From: Lactobacillus sp. | Lineage (GTDB): Bacteria > Bacillota > Bacilli > Lactobacillales > Lactobacillaceae | Assembly (NCBI GenBank): GCA_022484695.1 | Contig: JAKVKU010000009.1 | Location: 62,001 to 126,000, forward strand | DNA: 64,000 nucleotides | Reading direction: 5' to 3' | The notes under the pieces: generated by a model | What the model saw: the letters and a program-made list of their open reading frames with translations, nothing else | Databases searched by the model: none | Told to the model about the DNA's origin: nothing | Translations under genes and position numbers: made by a program | Shown: positions 6,125 to 14,376 of the stretch, one piece after another | How positions within the stretch are numbered: position 1 is the stretch's first letter | Layout of the letters: each line of letters opens with the position of its first letter

Positions 6125-8692
6125 TTGAAAGCCATCGATAAAATCTATACAACTTTAAAACAAGACTACGCCGATAAAAAGTTAACTACCCAGCAGGTAG
6201 CTGATATTGTAGGCTTAACCCGGGGCGTGGTTAGTGCTTATTTGTCCCAACTCCATAGTGCCGGTAAATTGGTGAAAAGTGGCACCCGGCCGGTTTATTG
6301 GCAGGTCAAAGCCCCCCAGACGGCCTTTGACCAGGTTATTGGGGCCAAGGGGAGTTTGCAGGCCATCACCGACCGTTGTTTGGAGGCCATTGTGTATCCG
6401 CCCAATGGCTTCCCCTTGTTGATCACAGGGCCCAGTGGGGTGGGGAAGAGCTTTTTTGCCAATATTATTTTTGCAGAGGCCAAGCGCCTAGGGGTGATTG
6501 GCCCCCAAGCCAAGTTTGTGGTGTTAAATGCGGCGGACTATGCCAACAATCCAGAGTTATTATCCTCGATTTTATTTGGTTATAAGAAAGGCGCCTTTAC
6601 AGGGGCTTTAAGCGATAAGACCGGGTTGATCGATCAGGCGGATCAGGGGTATTTATTTTTAGATGAAGTCCACCGCCTGCCCCAATCTAGCCAAGAAAAA
6701 CTATTTTCGCTGCTGGATACGGGCCAATTTTACCCCTTAGGTGAAACCAGCCAACCCCGTAAAGCCAACGTGCGCTTTATTTTTGCCACCACGGAAAAAG
6801 TGGAGGATACGCTGTTAAAAACCTTACTGCGGCGTATTCCCTTGCAAGTGACCATCCCCACCTTTATTGAACGACCCTTATCTGAACGCTTAGCCATCGT
6901 GGTCCATGCCTTTGAACAAGAGGCAGTACGGGTTCAACGCCCTTATCAAGTAGCCATCGCCACTTTGTTGCAATTGATCCGGGTGGATAAGCCCGGCAAT
7001 GTGGGGGCGGTGCAAAATGATGTGAAATTGCTATGTGCAGCGGCCTATGCCGCCCAGGGCAATGGATCAGTGATTCCGGTGAACGTGGTGGATGACGCCA
7101 ATATTTTGATTCAGCCAAAAGCCGGCTATACCTCGGAGCAGTTAAATCACATCATTAGCCAAGTGATTGACAAGCATGCTGCTTTGACGGCCTTAAAAAC
7201 ACAATTGGTCCAATCTCTGGTGGCCAATGAATCAGTCACTGAACAGAGTCTGCTGGTCAGAAAAGCCGTGAAAACTATTGAACCCGTGGTGGAACCGCAG
7301 CTAGTGGTCACGATTCAAAGTCGGCTGAAAAAAGCCTATCAAGCCACTTTGGCCAAGCGCTATGGCATCAAATTGCCCGAAGATGACGATTTTTGGTATG
7401 TCTGTGCCTTAACGCTGCTGGTGATTGAGCTGAGCCAAAGCAATGAACCAGCGCCAGACCAAGCCTTGACCAAGGCGATTCATAAACGTTTTCCCCGCAG
7501 TTTATACTTGTTCCAGCAATTTAGTGCCGCTTTGTTTGAACAGCCTGAGCAGGAACTGAACAATTTATTATTCTTCCCCTTATTAGCAACTTGGGTGGTT
7601 AAAATTGAAGCCATCCAGTTTAATGGCATTTTACTGGCCCATGGCCAAAGCACTGCCGCCAGCATTCAAGGGGTGGTGAACAATCTTTGTGGCAATTATT
7701 TGTTCAGTGCTTTGGATATGTCGGTGGATGTTTCCGTAAAAGACATCAGCCGCCAAGTCCAGCAATACCTAACCAGCCAAAGCGCCAGTGCCAAGGGGAC
7801 GATTGTGCTGTTTGACATGGGGTCCTTGCAGCAGATGTTCACGGAGATTCGGGATGTGTCCGACCAAGAATTGATGGTGGTGAACAATTTGACCACCGCC
7901 ATGGCCTTAGATATTGGGCTACGCATCCAGCGCAATGACAGCTTTGAAAGCATCGCCAAGGCTTCTTTGAAGTTTGGCGAGACCACCAATACCCAGTATT
8001 ATGAGGGGTTATCCAATCAAAAAAATATCATTGTTTCATGTATGTCTGGGGTGGGCTTATCTGAAGAAATCAAAAAGATGATGACCGCCACCTTGTCCGG
8101 GAAGCTGGAGATCACCACCGAGGACTATAAAGATCTCAATATGATTTTAGAAAATAACGACCAACGTTTCTTTAATAACACCCAATTTGTCATTACCACC
8201 ACGGATATTAAAAGTGATTTGAACATCGACGTGATCAATATTTATGACATCATGGAAAAGCCCGGCTATCAGCGCCTGGAGCACTTGCTTATGGCCGCTG
8301 GGGAATCCAAAAAGAGTGTTAAAAATTTGATGGACCAAATGCTGCGCTTCTTTAGCATTGAAGGGGTCAAAGATCGGTTGCAATTCATGAACCCAGATAT
8401 TGTCATCGGCGAGGTTCAAAAAATCACCGACCGGTACCAGGATTATTATGGGATTGAATTAGACGGGAAAATCAAGTTGAACCTGTACATGCATTTATCC
8501 TTGATGATCGAGCGGATGATTCTAACCTCCCGCACGGGCCAAGGGGCAGCTTATCAGCCCCAAAGTGATAAGGAGCGGGAATTTTATTCCGTGTCCCGGA
8601 GTATTTTTAAAGGGGTGGAGATGAAGTACAACATTAAAATCGAAGATTACGAAATCTCTTTGATGTACCAACTGCTAAAGCCTTATATTTAA
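6125..8692 (+). CDS. levR: LevR/ManR-type sigma-54-dependent transcriptional activator with PTS regulation domains
   Basis: An 855-residue activator. Domains in order: N-terminal helix-turn-helix (about 18-50); AAA+ domain with Walker A GPSGVGKS (102-109), the sigma-54 contact loop GAFTGA (156-161) and a FLDEVHRLP Walker B region; a degenerate PRD-like region (about 385-490); EIIA-Man-like domain with His506 in LLAHGQSTA; EIIB-Gat-like domain with Cys639 in IIVSCMSGVG; and a C-terminal PRD with His790 in YMHLSLMIER. In LevR, HPr phosphorylation of the EIIA-like His activates and PTS-dependent phosphorylation of the last PRD inhibits. The start is TTG at 6125 after AAAGGAG. The target is almost certainly the PTS operon downstream. 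Confidence 0.93.
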   Translation: MKAIDKIYTTLKQDYADKKLTTQQVADIVGLTRGVVSAYLSQLHSAGKLVKSGTRPVYWQVKAPQTAFDQVIGAKGSLQAITDRCLEAIVYPPNGFPLLITGPSGVGKSFFANIIFAEAKRLGVIGPQAKFVVLNAADYANNPELLSSILFGYKKGAFTGALSDKTGLIDQADQGYLFLDEVHRLPQSSQEKLFSLLDTGQFYPLGETSQPRKANVRFIFATTEKVEDTLLKTLLRRIPLQVTIPTFIERPLSERLAIVVHAFEQEAVRVQRPYQVAIATLLQLIRVDKPGNVGAVQNDVKLLCAAAYAAQGNGSVIPVNVVDDANILIQPKAGYTSEQLNHIISQVIDKHAALTALKTQLVQSLVANESVTEQSLLVRKAVKTIEPVVEPQLVVTIQSRLKKAYQATLAKRYGIKLPEDDDFWYVCALTLLVIELSQSNEPAPDQALTKAIHKRFPRSLYLFQQFSAALFEQPEQELNNLLFFPLLATWVVKIEAIQFNGILLAHGQSTAASIQGVVNNLCGNYLFSALDMSVDVSVKDISRQVQQYLTSQSASAKGTIVLFDMGSLQQMFTEIRDVSDQELMVVNNLTTAMALDIGLRIQRNDSFESIAKASLKFGETTNTQYYEGLSNQKNIIVSCMSGVGLSEEIKKMMTATLSGKLEITTEDYKDLNMILENNDQRFFNNTQFVITTTDIKSDLNIDVINIYDIMEKPGYQRLEHLLMAAGESKKSVKNLMDQMLRFFSIEGVKDRLQFMNPDIVIGEVQKITDRYQDYYGIELDGKIKLNLYMHLSLMIERMILTSRTGQGAAYQPQSDKEREFYSVSRSIFKGVEMKYNIKIEDYEISLMYQLLKPYI

Positions 8693-8699
8693 GATAGTC

Positions 8700-8731
8700 A
8701 GTGCTTAATTTTGATTAAGCACTATTTTTTT
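8700..8731 (+). terminator. Terminator after levR built from the AGTGCTTAA motif
   Basis: AGTGCTTAA (8700-8708) pairs perfectly with TTAAGCACT (8715-8723), loop TTTTGA, then A and seven T. It has the form of an intrinsic terminator, but the same half-site is repeated upstream of levR and it lies 35 bases before the sigma-54 -24 element, so it may also serve as the LevR upstream activating site. Confidence 0.75.
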
Positions 8732-8758
8732 ACCCTGACAAACCCCGGTGTAACGCAT

Positions 8759-8776
8759 TTGGCACGCTTCTTGCTT
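8759..8776 (+). promoter_or_regulatory. Sigma-54 (-24/-12) promoter of the mannose-class PTS operon
   Basis: TTGGCACG, four bases, then TTGCTT matches the RpoN consensus TGGCAC-N5-TTGC exactly. It lies about 40 bases before the EIIA start, directly downstream of a LevR-type activator gene. This predicts that the host carries rpoN elsewhere. Confidence 0.92.
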
Positions 8777-8812
8777 ATAGATAAGTGTAAACCCAAGAAG
8801 GAGTGGAAAACT

Positions 8813-9241
8813 ATGAGACGTTTCATCGTTGCCTCACATGGTGACTTGGCAAAGGGGATGGCCAGTACCATCGACTTATTTGCCCGAGATCAAAAAAATA
8901 TAACTTATATTTCGGCCTATGCCAAAGGTGATTTAGATTTAGATCAGCAATTAGACGCTGCTTTAGCCGCCATACAAACTGAGGATACAGCCATTATTTT
9001 TACCGATATTAAAGGCGGCAGTGTGAATCAAAAAATTGCGGTGAAAGTCATGGACCGGGCTAATATTTTTGTAATTGCCGGTTTTAACTTACCCATGATC
9101 ATGGAAGCCATTTTGGCAACGACACCCATTGATCAAGCTTACGTGACCAAATTGATCACCGTGGGCCAACAGGCGATTGAACAAGTTAAAGTCGCCGCCC
9201 CAGATCCAAAACTAAATGATGATGATTCTTTTTTAAATTAG
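8813..9241 (+). CDS. PTS mannose/fructose/sorbose-class EIIA
   Basis: A 142-residue cytosolic EIIA-Man protein. The N-terminal strand ends in the phosphorylated His (FIVASHGDLAKGM), and the family motif FTDIKGGSVNQK follows. It receives phosphate from HPr and passes it to EIIB. The start is ATG 8813 after AAGAAGGAG. First gene of the sigma-54-driven operon EIIA-EIIB-EIIC-EIID-GH13. EIIA and EIIB are separate proteins here, as in the Lev and Sor systems, rather than fused as in ManX. Confidence 0.93.
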   Translation: MRRFIVASHGDLAKGMASTIDLFARDQKNITYISAYAKGDLDLDQQLDAALAAIQTEDTAIIFTDIKGGSVNQKIAVKVMDRANIFVIAGFNLPMIMEAILATTPIDQAYVTKLITVGQQAIEQVKVAAPDPKLNDDDSFLN

Positions 9242-9253
9242 GAGGAAACTAAA

Positions 9254-9745
9254 ATGATTAAAGCTTTGCGTGTTGACGAACGTTTAATTCATGGCCAAAT
9301 CGCCATGGTCTGGTCTCGGGAACTCACATTAGATGGCATCGTGGTGGCCAATGATGCCACGGCGCAAAATGAAACCCAACAGATGGCTTTGAAGATGGCC
9401 GTCCCCAGTGGGATTAAAGTGATCATCAAATCCACGGATGACGCCATCAAGTTACTGCAAGACCCTAGAGCTGACAAAATGAAACTTTTCGTCTTAGTCC
9501 GGACCATTGAAGATGCTTTGAAACTAGCCGAAGCCTTGCCAAATATTGACTACGTTAACATTGGTAATGTGGGCAAAGCCGTTGAAGCTAAGAAGACCAC
9601 TTTATCACAATTTGTCATGTTGACGGATGCAGAAATCACTGCTTTGAAGGCTTTGGTTAAAGTCTATCCAGAAACAGCCCTACAAAACTTACCAAGTGAT
9701 AAAAAAGAATTGGCCAGCGATTTAATTCAAAAGCTGGGCCTTTAA
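9254..9745 (+). CDS. PTS mannose/fructose/sorbose-class EIIB
   Basis: A 163-residue EIIB-Man/Sor protein. The phosphorylation site is in the signature VDERLIHGQIAMVW near the N-terminus (His in LIHGQ), and the family core IVVANDATAQNETQQMALKM follows. It takes phosphate from EIIA and gives it to the sugar bound to EIIC/EIID, and in LevR systems it also phosphorylates the regulator's C-terminal PRD. The start follows a GGAGG nine bases upstream. Confidence 0.95.
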   Translation: MIKALRVDERLIHGQIAMVWSRELTLDGIVVANDATAQNETQQMALKMAVPSGIKVIIKSTDDAIKLLQDPRADKMKLFVLVRTIEDALKLAEALPNIDYVNIGNVGKAVEAKKTTLSQFVMLTDAEITALKALVKVYPETALQNLPSDKKELASDLIQKLGL

Positions 9746-9762
9746 GCTAGGAGGAAACGTAT

Positions 9763-10581
9763 ATGTACGAAGCATTTGCTGTGGCAATTGTGGTCTTCTT
9801 AACCGTTGGGGGCCAGGAATTGCTAGGATTGACCATGTTGGGTCGCCCCATCGTGGTGGGACCATTAATTGGACTTTTATTAGGAGATTTACCCACGGGT
9901 TTAACCATTGGGGCATCTCTAGAAACTATTTTCATGGGTATCGTCAATATCGGTGGCGCCAGTGCCGCTGAACCGGGCTTGGCTTCAGCTTTAGCCGTGG
10001 CCTTTGCCATTAACATGCACGGCGGTTTAGGGGTGGCTTTACCCCTGGCGATTCCTTTAGGCATTATCGGTTTGCAGATTAAAACGCTATTGTACGTTGC
10101 GGTGGTTGGGCCTTTTGCCAGCCGCTTTGACACCTTGGCCGCTGAGGGGAATGAAAGGGGCATCGTCCGGCTGCACTTTGGTTTGTGGGGCTTACAGTGG
10201 TTCTTATATGCTTTGATTCCATTCTTTGCCATGTTGGTGGGTTCCAGTGCCACCCAAGCTGCTTTGAAGTTGATTCCAGCCGTGATTGTCCATGGGTTGA
10301 CCGTTGCCGGCAATGTTTTACCAGCCGTGGGGATGGCCATGTTGATGAAAATTCTCTGGGACAAAAATATTTCGGTATTTTATTTCTTGGGCTTTTTGAT
10401 CGTAGCTTATTTCAAGATTCCACTGATTGCCGTGGCGGTCATGGGCGTGATCATTGCCATTTTAATTGCCCAACGGGATTTCCAGGTCCATCAATTGCAA
10501 GCTAAGCCGGTTGCAGCAAGTGCCGTGGACCATAGTGATGAATCGAAATCACAACAAGAAGACGACGATTTCTTCGGTTAG
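9763..10581 (+). CDS. PTS mannose-class EIIC membrane component
   Basis: A 272-residue integral membrane protein with alternating hydrophobic helices and the EIIC-Man core (LLGDLPTGLTIGASLETIF, then GGASAAEPGLASALAVAFAI). It forms the sugar channel with EIID. The C-terminal 40 residues are polar and acidic (ending QQEDDDFFG), longer than in many EIIC proteins. RBS AGGAGG 12 bases before the ATG. Third gene of the operon. Confidence 0.93.
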   Translation: MYEAFAVAIVVFLTVGGQELLGLTMLGRPIVVGPLIGLLLGDLPTGLTIGASLETIFMGIVNIGGASAAEPGLASALAVAFAINMHGGLGVALPLAIPLGIIGLQIKTLLYVAVVGPFASRFDTLAAEGNERGIVRLHFGLWGLQWFLYALIPFFAMLVGSSATQAALKLIPAVIVHGLTVAGNVLPAVGMAMLMKILWDKNISVFYFLGFLIVAYFKIPLIAVAVMGVIIAILIAQRDFQVHQLQAKPVAASAVDHSDESKSQQEDDDFFG

Positions 10582-10593
10582 GAGTATAAAATT

Positions 10594-11421
10594 ATGTCAA
10601 AAATCACTGCTAAATTAAGTGCAGAAGAGAAGAAAATGTTGCGTCAAACTTATTGGCGTTCCTTTACCTTGTATTCCGCCGTTACCCCTGCTAAGCAAGG
10701 AGCCTCAGGTTTTGAATACTCAATGATACCTTGGATCAATCATTTTTATAAAAACGCCGCTGACAAAAAAGCTGCGTTAGTGCGGCACATGGCTTACTTC
10801 AATACCAACTTAGCCATGTCCCCATTTATCATGGGGGTCACTGCCTCCATGGAGAAACAAAATAGCGAAAAGTCCGACTTCAATGCGGAGTCCATCAACG
10901 CCATTAAGACCAGTTTGATGGGACCTTTGGCCGGTATCGGGGACTCCATTTTCTGGGGTGTGCTCCGGGTCATTGCCGGGGGGATCGCCATTAGTTTAGC
11001 CCAAAGCGGCAATTTCTTAGCGCCAATTATTTTCTTATTGATTTTTAACATCCCCGTACAGTTAGTACGGTGGTATGGTGGCCAGTTAGGCTATACCTTG
11101 GGTTCCAGTTACATCAGTGACTTGTATGAAAAGGGTCTGATCAATATCATGACCAAGGCTGCCAGCATCGTGGGTCTGATGATGGTGGGGGCCATGACCA
11201 GCAGTATGGTCAAGTTCTCCGTGAAGTGGAACATGGTCATGGGTGGCAAAACGATTTTGAAAACCCAGGACATGTTGAACCAAATTTTCATCGGGATTTT
11301 ACCTTTAGGCATCACCTTGCTATGCTTCTGGCTATTGCGCAAGAAGAATGTGTCGATCAACTGGTTGATTTTAGGCACCTTATTGATTGCGATTTTACTG
11401 GCCTTAGTTGGTATCGTTTAG
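10594..11421 (+). CDS. PTS mannose-class EIID membrane component
   Basis: A 275-residue EIID-Man protein: N-terminal cytosolic region (LRQTYWRSFTLYS, then GFEYSMIPWI), the conserved SLMGPLAGIGDSIFWGVLR, and C-terminal membrane helices. Unique to mannose-class PTS, it works with EIIC; the pair is also a bacteriocin receptor in some lactic acid bacteria. RBS GGAG; ends 12 bases before the GH13 start. Confidence 0.95.
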   Translation: MSKITAKLSAEEKKMLRQTYWRSFTLYSAVTPAKQGASGFEYSMIPWINHFYKNAADKKAALVRHMAYFNTNLAMSPFIMGVTASMEKQNSEKSDFNAESINAIKTSLMGPLAGIGDSIFWGVLRVIAGGIAISLAQSGNFLAPIIFLLIFNIPVQLVRWYGGQLGYTLGSSYISDLYEKGLINIMTKAASIVGLMMVGAMTSSMVKFSVKWNMVMGGKTILKTQDMLNQIFIGILPLGITLLCFWLLRKKNVSINWLILGTLLIAILLALVGIV

Positions 11422-11433
11422 GAGGGCTGTAGC

Positions 11434-13107
11434 TTGACGAAACAATGGTGGCAAAACGCCGTGATTTATCAGATCTATCCCAAGAGTTTTTTGGACACTA
11501 ATGGGGATGGCATTGGTGATTTACCCGGCATCATACAAAAGTTAGATTATCTCAAGGACTTAGGGGTGGACGCCCTGTGGCTCAGTCCCGTTTATCAATC
11601 CCCGCAAGTGGACAATGGCTATGACATCAGTGATTATCGCCGAATCGATCCGATGTTTGGCACCAACGCTGATTTTCAAACTTTGATTGACCAGGCCCAT
11701 AGCCGAGGTATCAAAATCATCATGGACTTAGTGGCCAATCATACATCGGATCAGGCCGCTTGGTTTCAGGCATCTCAAAAATCCCGGGATAACTATTTCA
11801 GTGATTTCTACATTTGGCGGGACCCTAAGCCCGATGGCTCTGAACTCAATAACTGGGGCTCTAATTTCGGGGGCTCCGCTTGGACTTATGTCCCGGCCCG
11901 CCAGCAGTATTACCTGCACTATTATGCCCCCGGCCAACCCGACTTGAATTGGGAAAATCCCTTGGTGCGCCAAGGTATCTATGACATCATGCGCTATTGG
12001 AAAGCCCACGGGGTGGACGGTTGGCGCATGGATGTGATTACGTCTATTTCTAAAGATCAAAACTTCCCGGACAACCCCAATCCCCATGGTTTAAAGTATG
12101 TGGTGGCTAATCAAAACGATGGTCCCCGGATGCACGAATTTATCCAGGAGATGCACCAAGAAGTTTTGAAACCTTTTCAAATGATGAGTGTGGGGGAGTC
12201 TCCTGATGCTAAAAGTCAGGATGCCCGGTTATTGGTGGATCCCAGTCGGGAAGAATTGGATATGATCTTCACCTTCGAGCACATGCATGTGGACCGCAAA
12301 CCTGGGGATGTGAATGGCCGCTGGGCCGTGGCACCTTTAGATGTGGTGGCTTTAAAGCGTATCTTGGCCAACTGGCAGGATGCTTTGCGAGACCATGGTT
12401 GGAATGCCCTGTATTTTGAAAATCATGACCGGGCTCGGACGCCTTCGCGCTGGGGGGATGCCAAACATTTCCGCTATGAATCCGCCACGGCCTTTGCCAC
12501 GATTTTACATGGCCTGCAGGGGACGCCGTTTATTTACCAGGGGGAAGAAATTGGCATGACCAATCCCGATTTTGAGCTGAAGGATTATGAAGATATTGAA
12601 TTAAAGACCAATTATCAAAAATTGGTGGCGGATAATCGCAGCATCAGCGCCGCCGACTTTTTAAAGGCTGCTCGGCAAATTAGCCGGGACAACGCCCGGA
12701 CGCCCATGCAGTGGAACGCCACGACCCAAGCCGGCTTTACCACCGGGAAACCTTGGTTCACGGTGAATCCCGATTATCTTAAGGTGAATGTGGCCGCTGA
12801 TCAACAAGCATCCCAGTCTGTATCCCGCTATTACAAGACTTTAATTCACCTGCGCCATACCCAGGCCATTTTAACTGATGGCAGCTTTGACTTACTGTTG
12901 CCCGACGATCCCCATTTGTTCGTCTACCAACGACAATTGGCGGGGAAAATCTGGTTGATTGCGGCCAATCTATCCACAACTGACCAGGACTTGGCCTTAT
13001 TAAAAGATTGGCACCAAGCTAAAGTGATTTTGAATAACTATTCTGACTTTGAAATAGCCACGAAATTACGGCCTTACGAAGTGGTTATTTTAGAACAACA
13101 ATCATAA
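11434..13107 (+). CDS. GH13 alpha-glucosidase (oligo-1,6-glucosidase / dextran glucosidase type)
   Basis: A 557-residue cytosolic enzyme with no signal peptide. The GH13 regions are present: region I IIMDLVANHTS, region II DGWRMDVI with nucleophile Asp200, region III SVGESPD with acid/base Glu255, and region IV YFENHDRAR with Asp332. Val after the nucleophile is typical of enzymes that cut alpha-1,6 links; alpha-1,4 enzymes often have Thr. It is the last gene of the PTS operon and starts with TTG after GGAGGG. It probably releases glucose or glucose phosphate from an alpha-glucoside brought in by the PTS. A phospho-alpha-glucosidase role is possible and cannot be excluded by sequence reading. 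Confidence 0.88.
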   Translation: MTKQWWQNAVIYQIYPKSFLDTNGDGIGDLPGIIQKLDYLKDLGVDALWLSPVYQSPQVDNGYDISDYRRIDPMFGTNADFQTLIDQAHSRGIKIIMDLVANHTSDQAAWFQASQKSRDNYFSDFYIWRDPKPDGSELNNWGSNFGGSAWTYVPARQQYYLHYYAPGQPDLNWENPLVRQGIYDIMRYWKAHGVDGWRMDVITSISKDQNFPDNPNPHGLKYVVANQNDGPRMHEFIQEMHQEVLKPFQMMSVGESPDAKSQDARLLVDPSREELDMIFTFEHMHVDRKPGDVNGRWAVAPLDVVALKRILANWQDALRDHGWNALYFENHDRARTPSRWGDAKHFRYESATAFATILHGLQGTPFIYQGEEIGMTNPDFELKDYEDIELKTNYQKLVADNRSISAADFLKAARQISRDNARTPMQWNATTQAGFTTGKPWFTVNPDYLKVNVAADQQASQSVSRYYKTLIHLRHTQAILTDGSFDLLLPDDPHLFVYQRQLAGKIWLIAANLSTTDQDLALLKDWHQAKVILNNYSDFEIATKLRPYEVVILEQQS

Positions 13108-13120
13108 TATGTAGAAAAAT

Positions 13121-13150
13121 GCCCCACAGTCACGGCTGTAGGGCGTTTTT
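13121..13150 (+). terminator. Intrinsic terminator of the PTS-GH13 operon
   Basis: GCCCCACAG pairs with CTGTAGGGC (one mismatch) and is followed by GTTTTT. Confidence 0.8.
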
Positions 13151-13369
13151 GCGTAATATAGTTTTGTGACGTGATTATTGTGTTTTAAATTGTAAGCACG
13201 GGCTTAACCGACAAACCGTCATAGCTATGAAGTGGCCTACCAACTGAACTTGAGGCCTAGGCATAAGTGACTTGTATAACGGCTATGATATGTTAATATA
13301 CAATAAAACCGGATACAGAAAGACCGCACTTCAGCACATTATTCAGACCCTCAAGAAAGGATGATTGTC

Positions 13370-13525
13370 ATGGCAGACAGCACACTTGCTAAAAGCATTG
13401 CCCAAATGAATCAATTATTGGATGGCAACGATCCCGGTGTTACTATCCATGTACAGCAATTACCGCTGCCGTCTGATGGCACTGGTGATCAAAGCAATAC
13501 CAGCCCTTCGGATTTAAAAGATTAA
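13370..13525 (+). CDS. Small hypothetical protein (51 residues)
   Basis: A short frame beginning MADSTLAKSIAQMNQLLDGN and ending TSPSDLKD. It has a good ribosome site (AAGAAAGGATGA, about 10 bases before ATG 13370), a plausible promoter upstream (TTGTAT at 13272, AT-rich -10 near 13294) and a strong terminator after it. It is hydrophilic and acidic with no membrane segment or cysteine. I recognise no family. It stands alone between the PTS operon and the convergent HAD gene. Confidence 0.6.
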   Translation: MADSTLAKSIAQMNQLLDGNDPGVTIHVQQLPLPSDGTGDQSNTSPSDLKD

Positions 13526-13553
13526 ATCGATTTTTCGACCTGGTTTGCTAAAT

Positions 13554-13595
13554 AATAACGACCTGTCGCATCAATTATGCGCGCAGGTCGTTATT
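13554..13595. terminator. Bidirectional terminator between the 51-residue gene and the HAD gene
   Basis: A perfect 12-pair stem AATAACGACCTG (13554-13565) with CAGGTCGTTATT (13584-13595) lies between two convergent genes. Confidence 0.8.
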
Positions 13596-13599
13596 TATA

Positions 13600-14376
13600 C
13601 TAATCAATTAACTGATAATGTTTCAAGCCTTCCACCACCCCAAATTCAGAGGTGGCCACATAACTGGCTAATTGTTTCAGCTCCGGCGTAGCCACGGCCA
13701 TGGCGATGCCATGATCTACTCGGGCGAACATGGATAAATCGTTGTTTTGATCGCCAAAAGCGTAGGTGGGGACATGCAATAAATCATGTTCGGCCAACAA
13801 GCGGTCAATGCCATGGGCCTTTGAGACTTGTTCTGGTAAAACGTCCACGGCAAAGGGGGCATAACGGACAATCTCTAACTTATCTTTAAAGGCCTGGGTA
13901 TAAAGATCTTCTTGGTCAGAATCGACGTAAATGTTTAGGAAATTTGTATGGTTATGCTGATAAAACAACGGATCGATCTCACAAGGATCCAGCTGCATTT
14001 GATCAATATGAGCCCGGGTACGCTGATTGAATCCGGTGACAGCACAGCGTTGCTGGTTAAAGAAACCCACATCATGGTGATGGACTTTAGCCAGGGCCAG
14101 CAGTTCTTCGATGGTGGCCACTGGGAATTGAGTATCTTGCAAAACTCGACCTTGATAGACGATGTAACAGCCATTGGCCAAGATGTAGGACTGGACTTGC
14201 AACTGTTCTAGCAAAGGTTTCACCTCGTACAAGCTACGCCCTGTGGCGATCACCGGCAAAATTCCCCGGTCCTTAAAGCTATGAAATATGGGCACGATCC
14301 CCGGCGCGGGGACTAAATCGTGATTCGGACATAATGTGCCATCTAAATCGAAGAAAAGTACTTTTCTAATTGTCAT
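13600..14376 (-). CDS. Cof-type HAD hydrolase (sugar/nucleotide phosphatase family)
   Basis: A 258-residue HAD phosphatase. Motif I is FFDLDGTLCPNHDL with the catalytic Asp pair, motif II is VIATGRSLYEV, and motif IV is YAFGDQNNDLSMF. A C2-type cap lies between, which places it in the Cof/YidA branch that removes phosphate from sugar phosphates or flavin precursors. Its start overlaps the end of the SdpI-like gene by 11 bases, with AGGAGG upstream, so the two are cotranscribed. The substrate cannot be assigned. Confidence 0.88.
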   Translation of the reverse strand: MTIRKVLFFDLDGTLCPNHDLVPAPGIVPIFHSFKDRGILPVIATGRSLYEVKPLLEQLQVQSYILANGCYIVYQGRVLQDTQFPVATIEELLALAKVHHHDVGFFNQQRCAVTGFNQRTRAHIDQMQLDPCEIDPLFYQHNHTNFLNIYVDSDQEDLYTQAFKDKLEIVRYAPFAVDVLPEQVSKAHGIDRLLAEHDLLHVPTYAFGDQNNDLSMFARVDHGIAMAVATPELKQLASYVATSEFGVVEGLKHYQLID

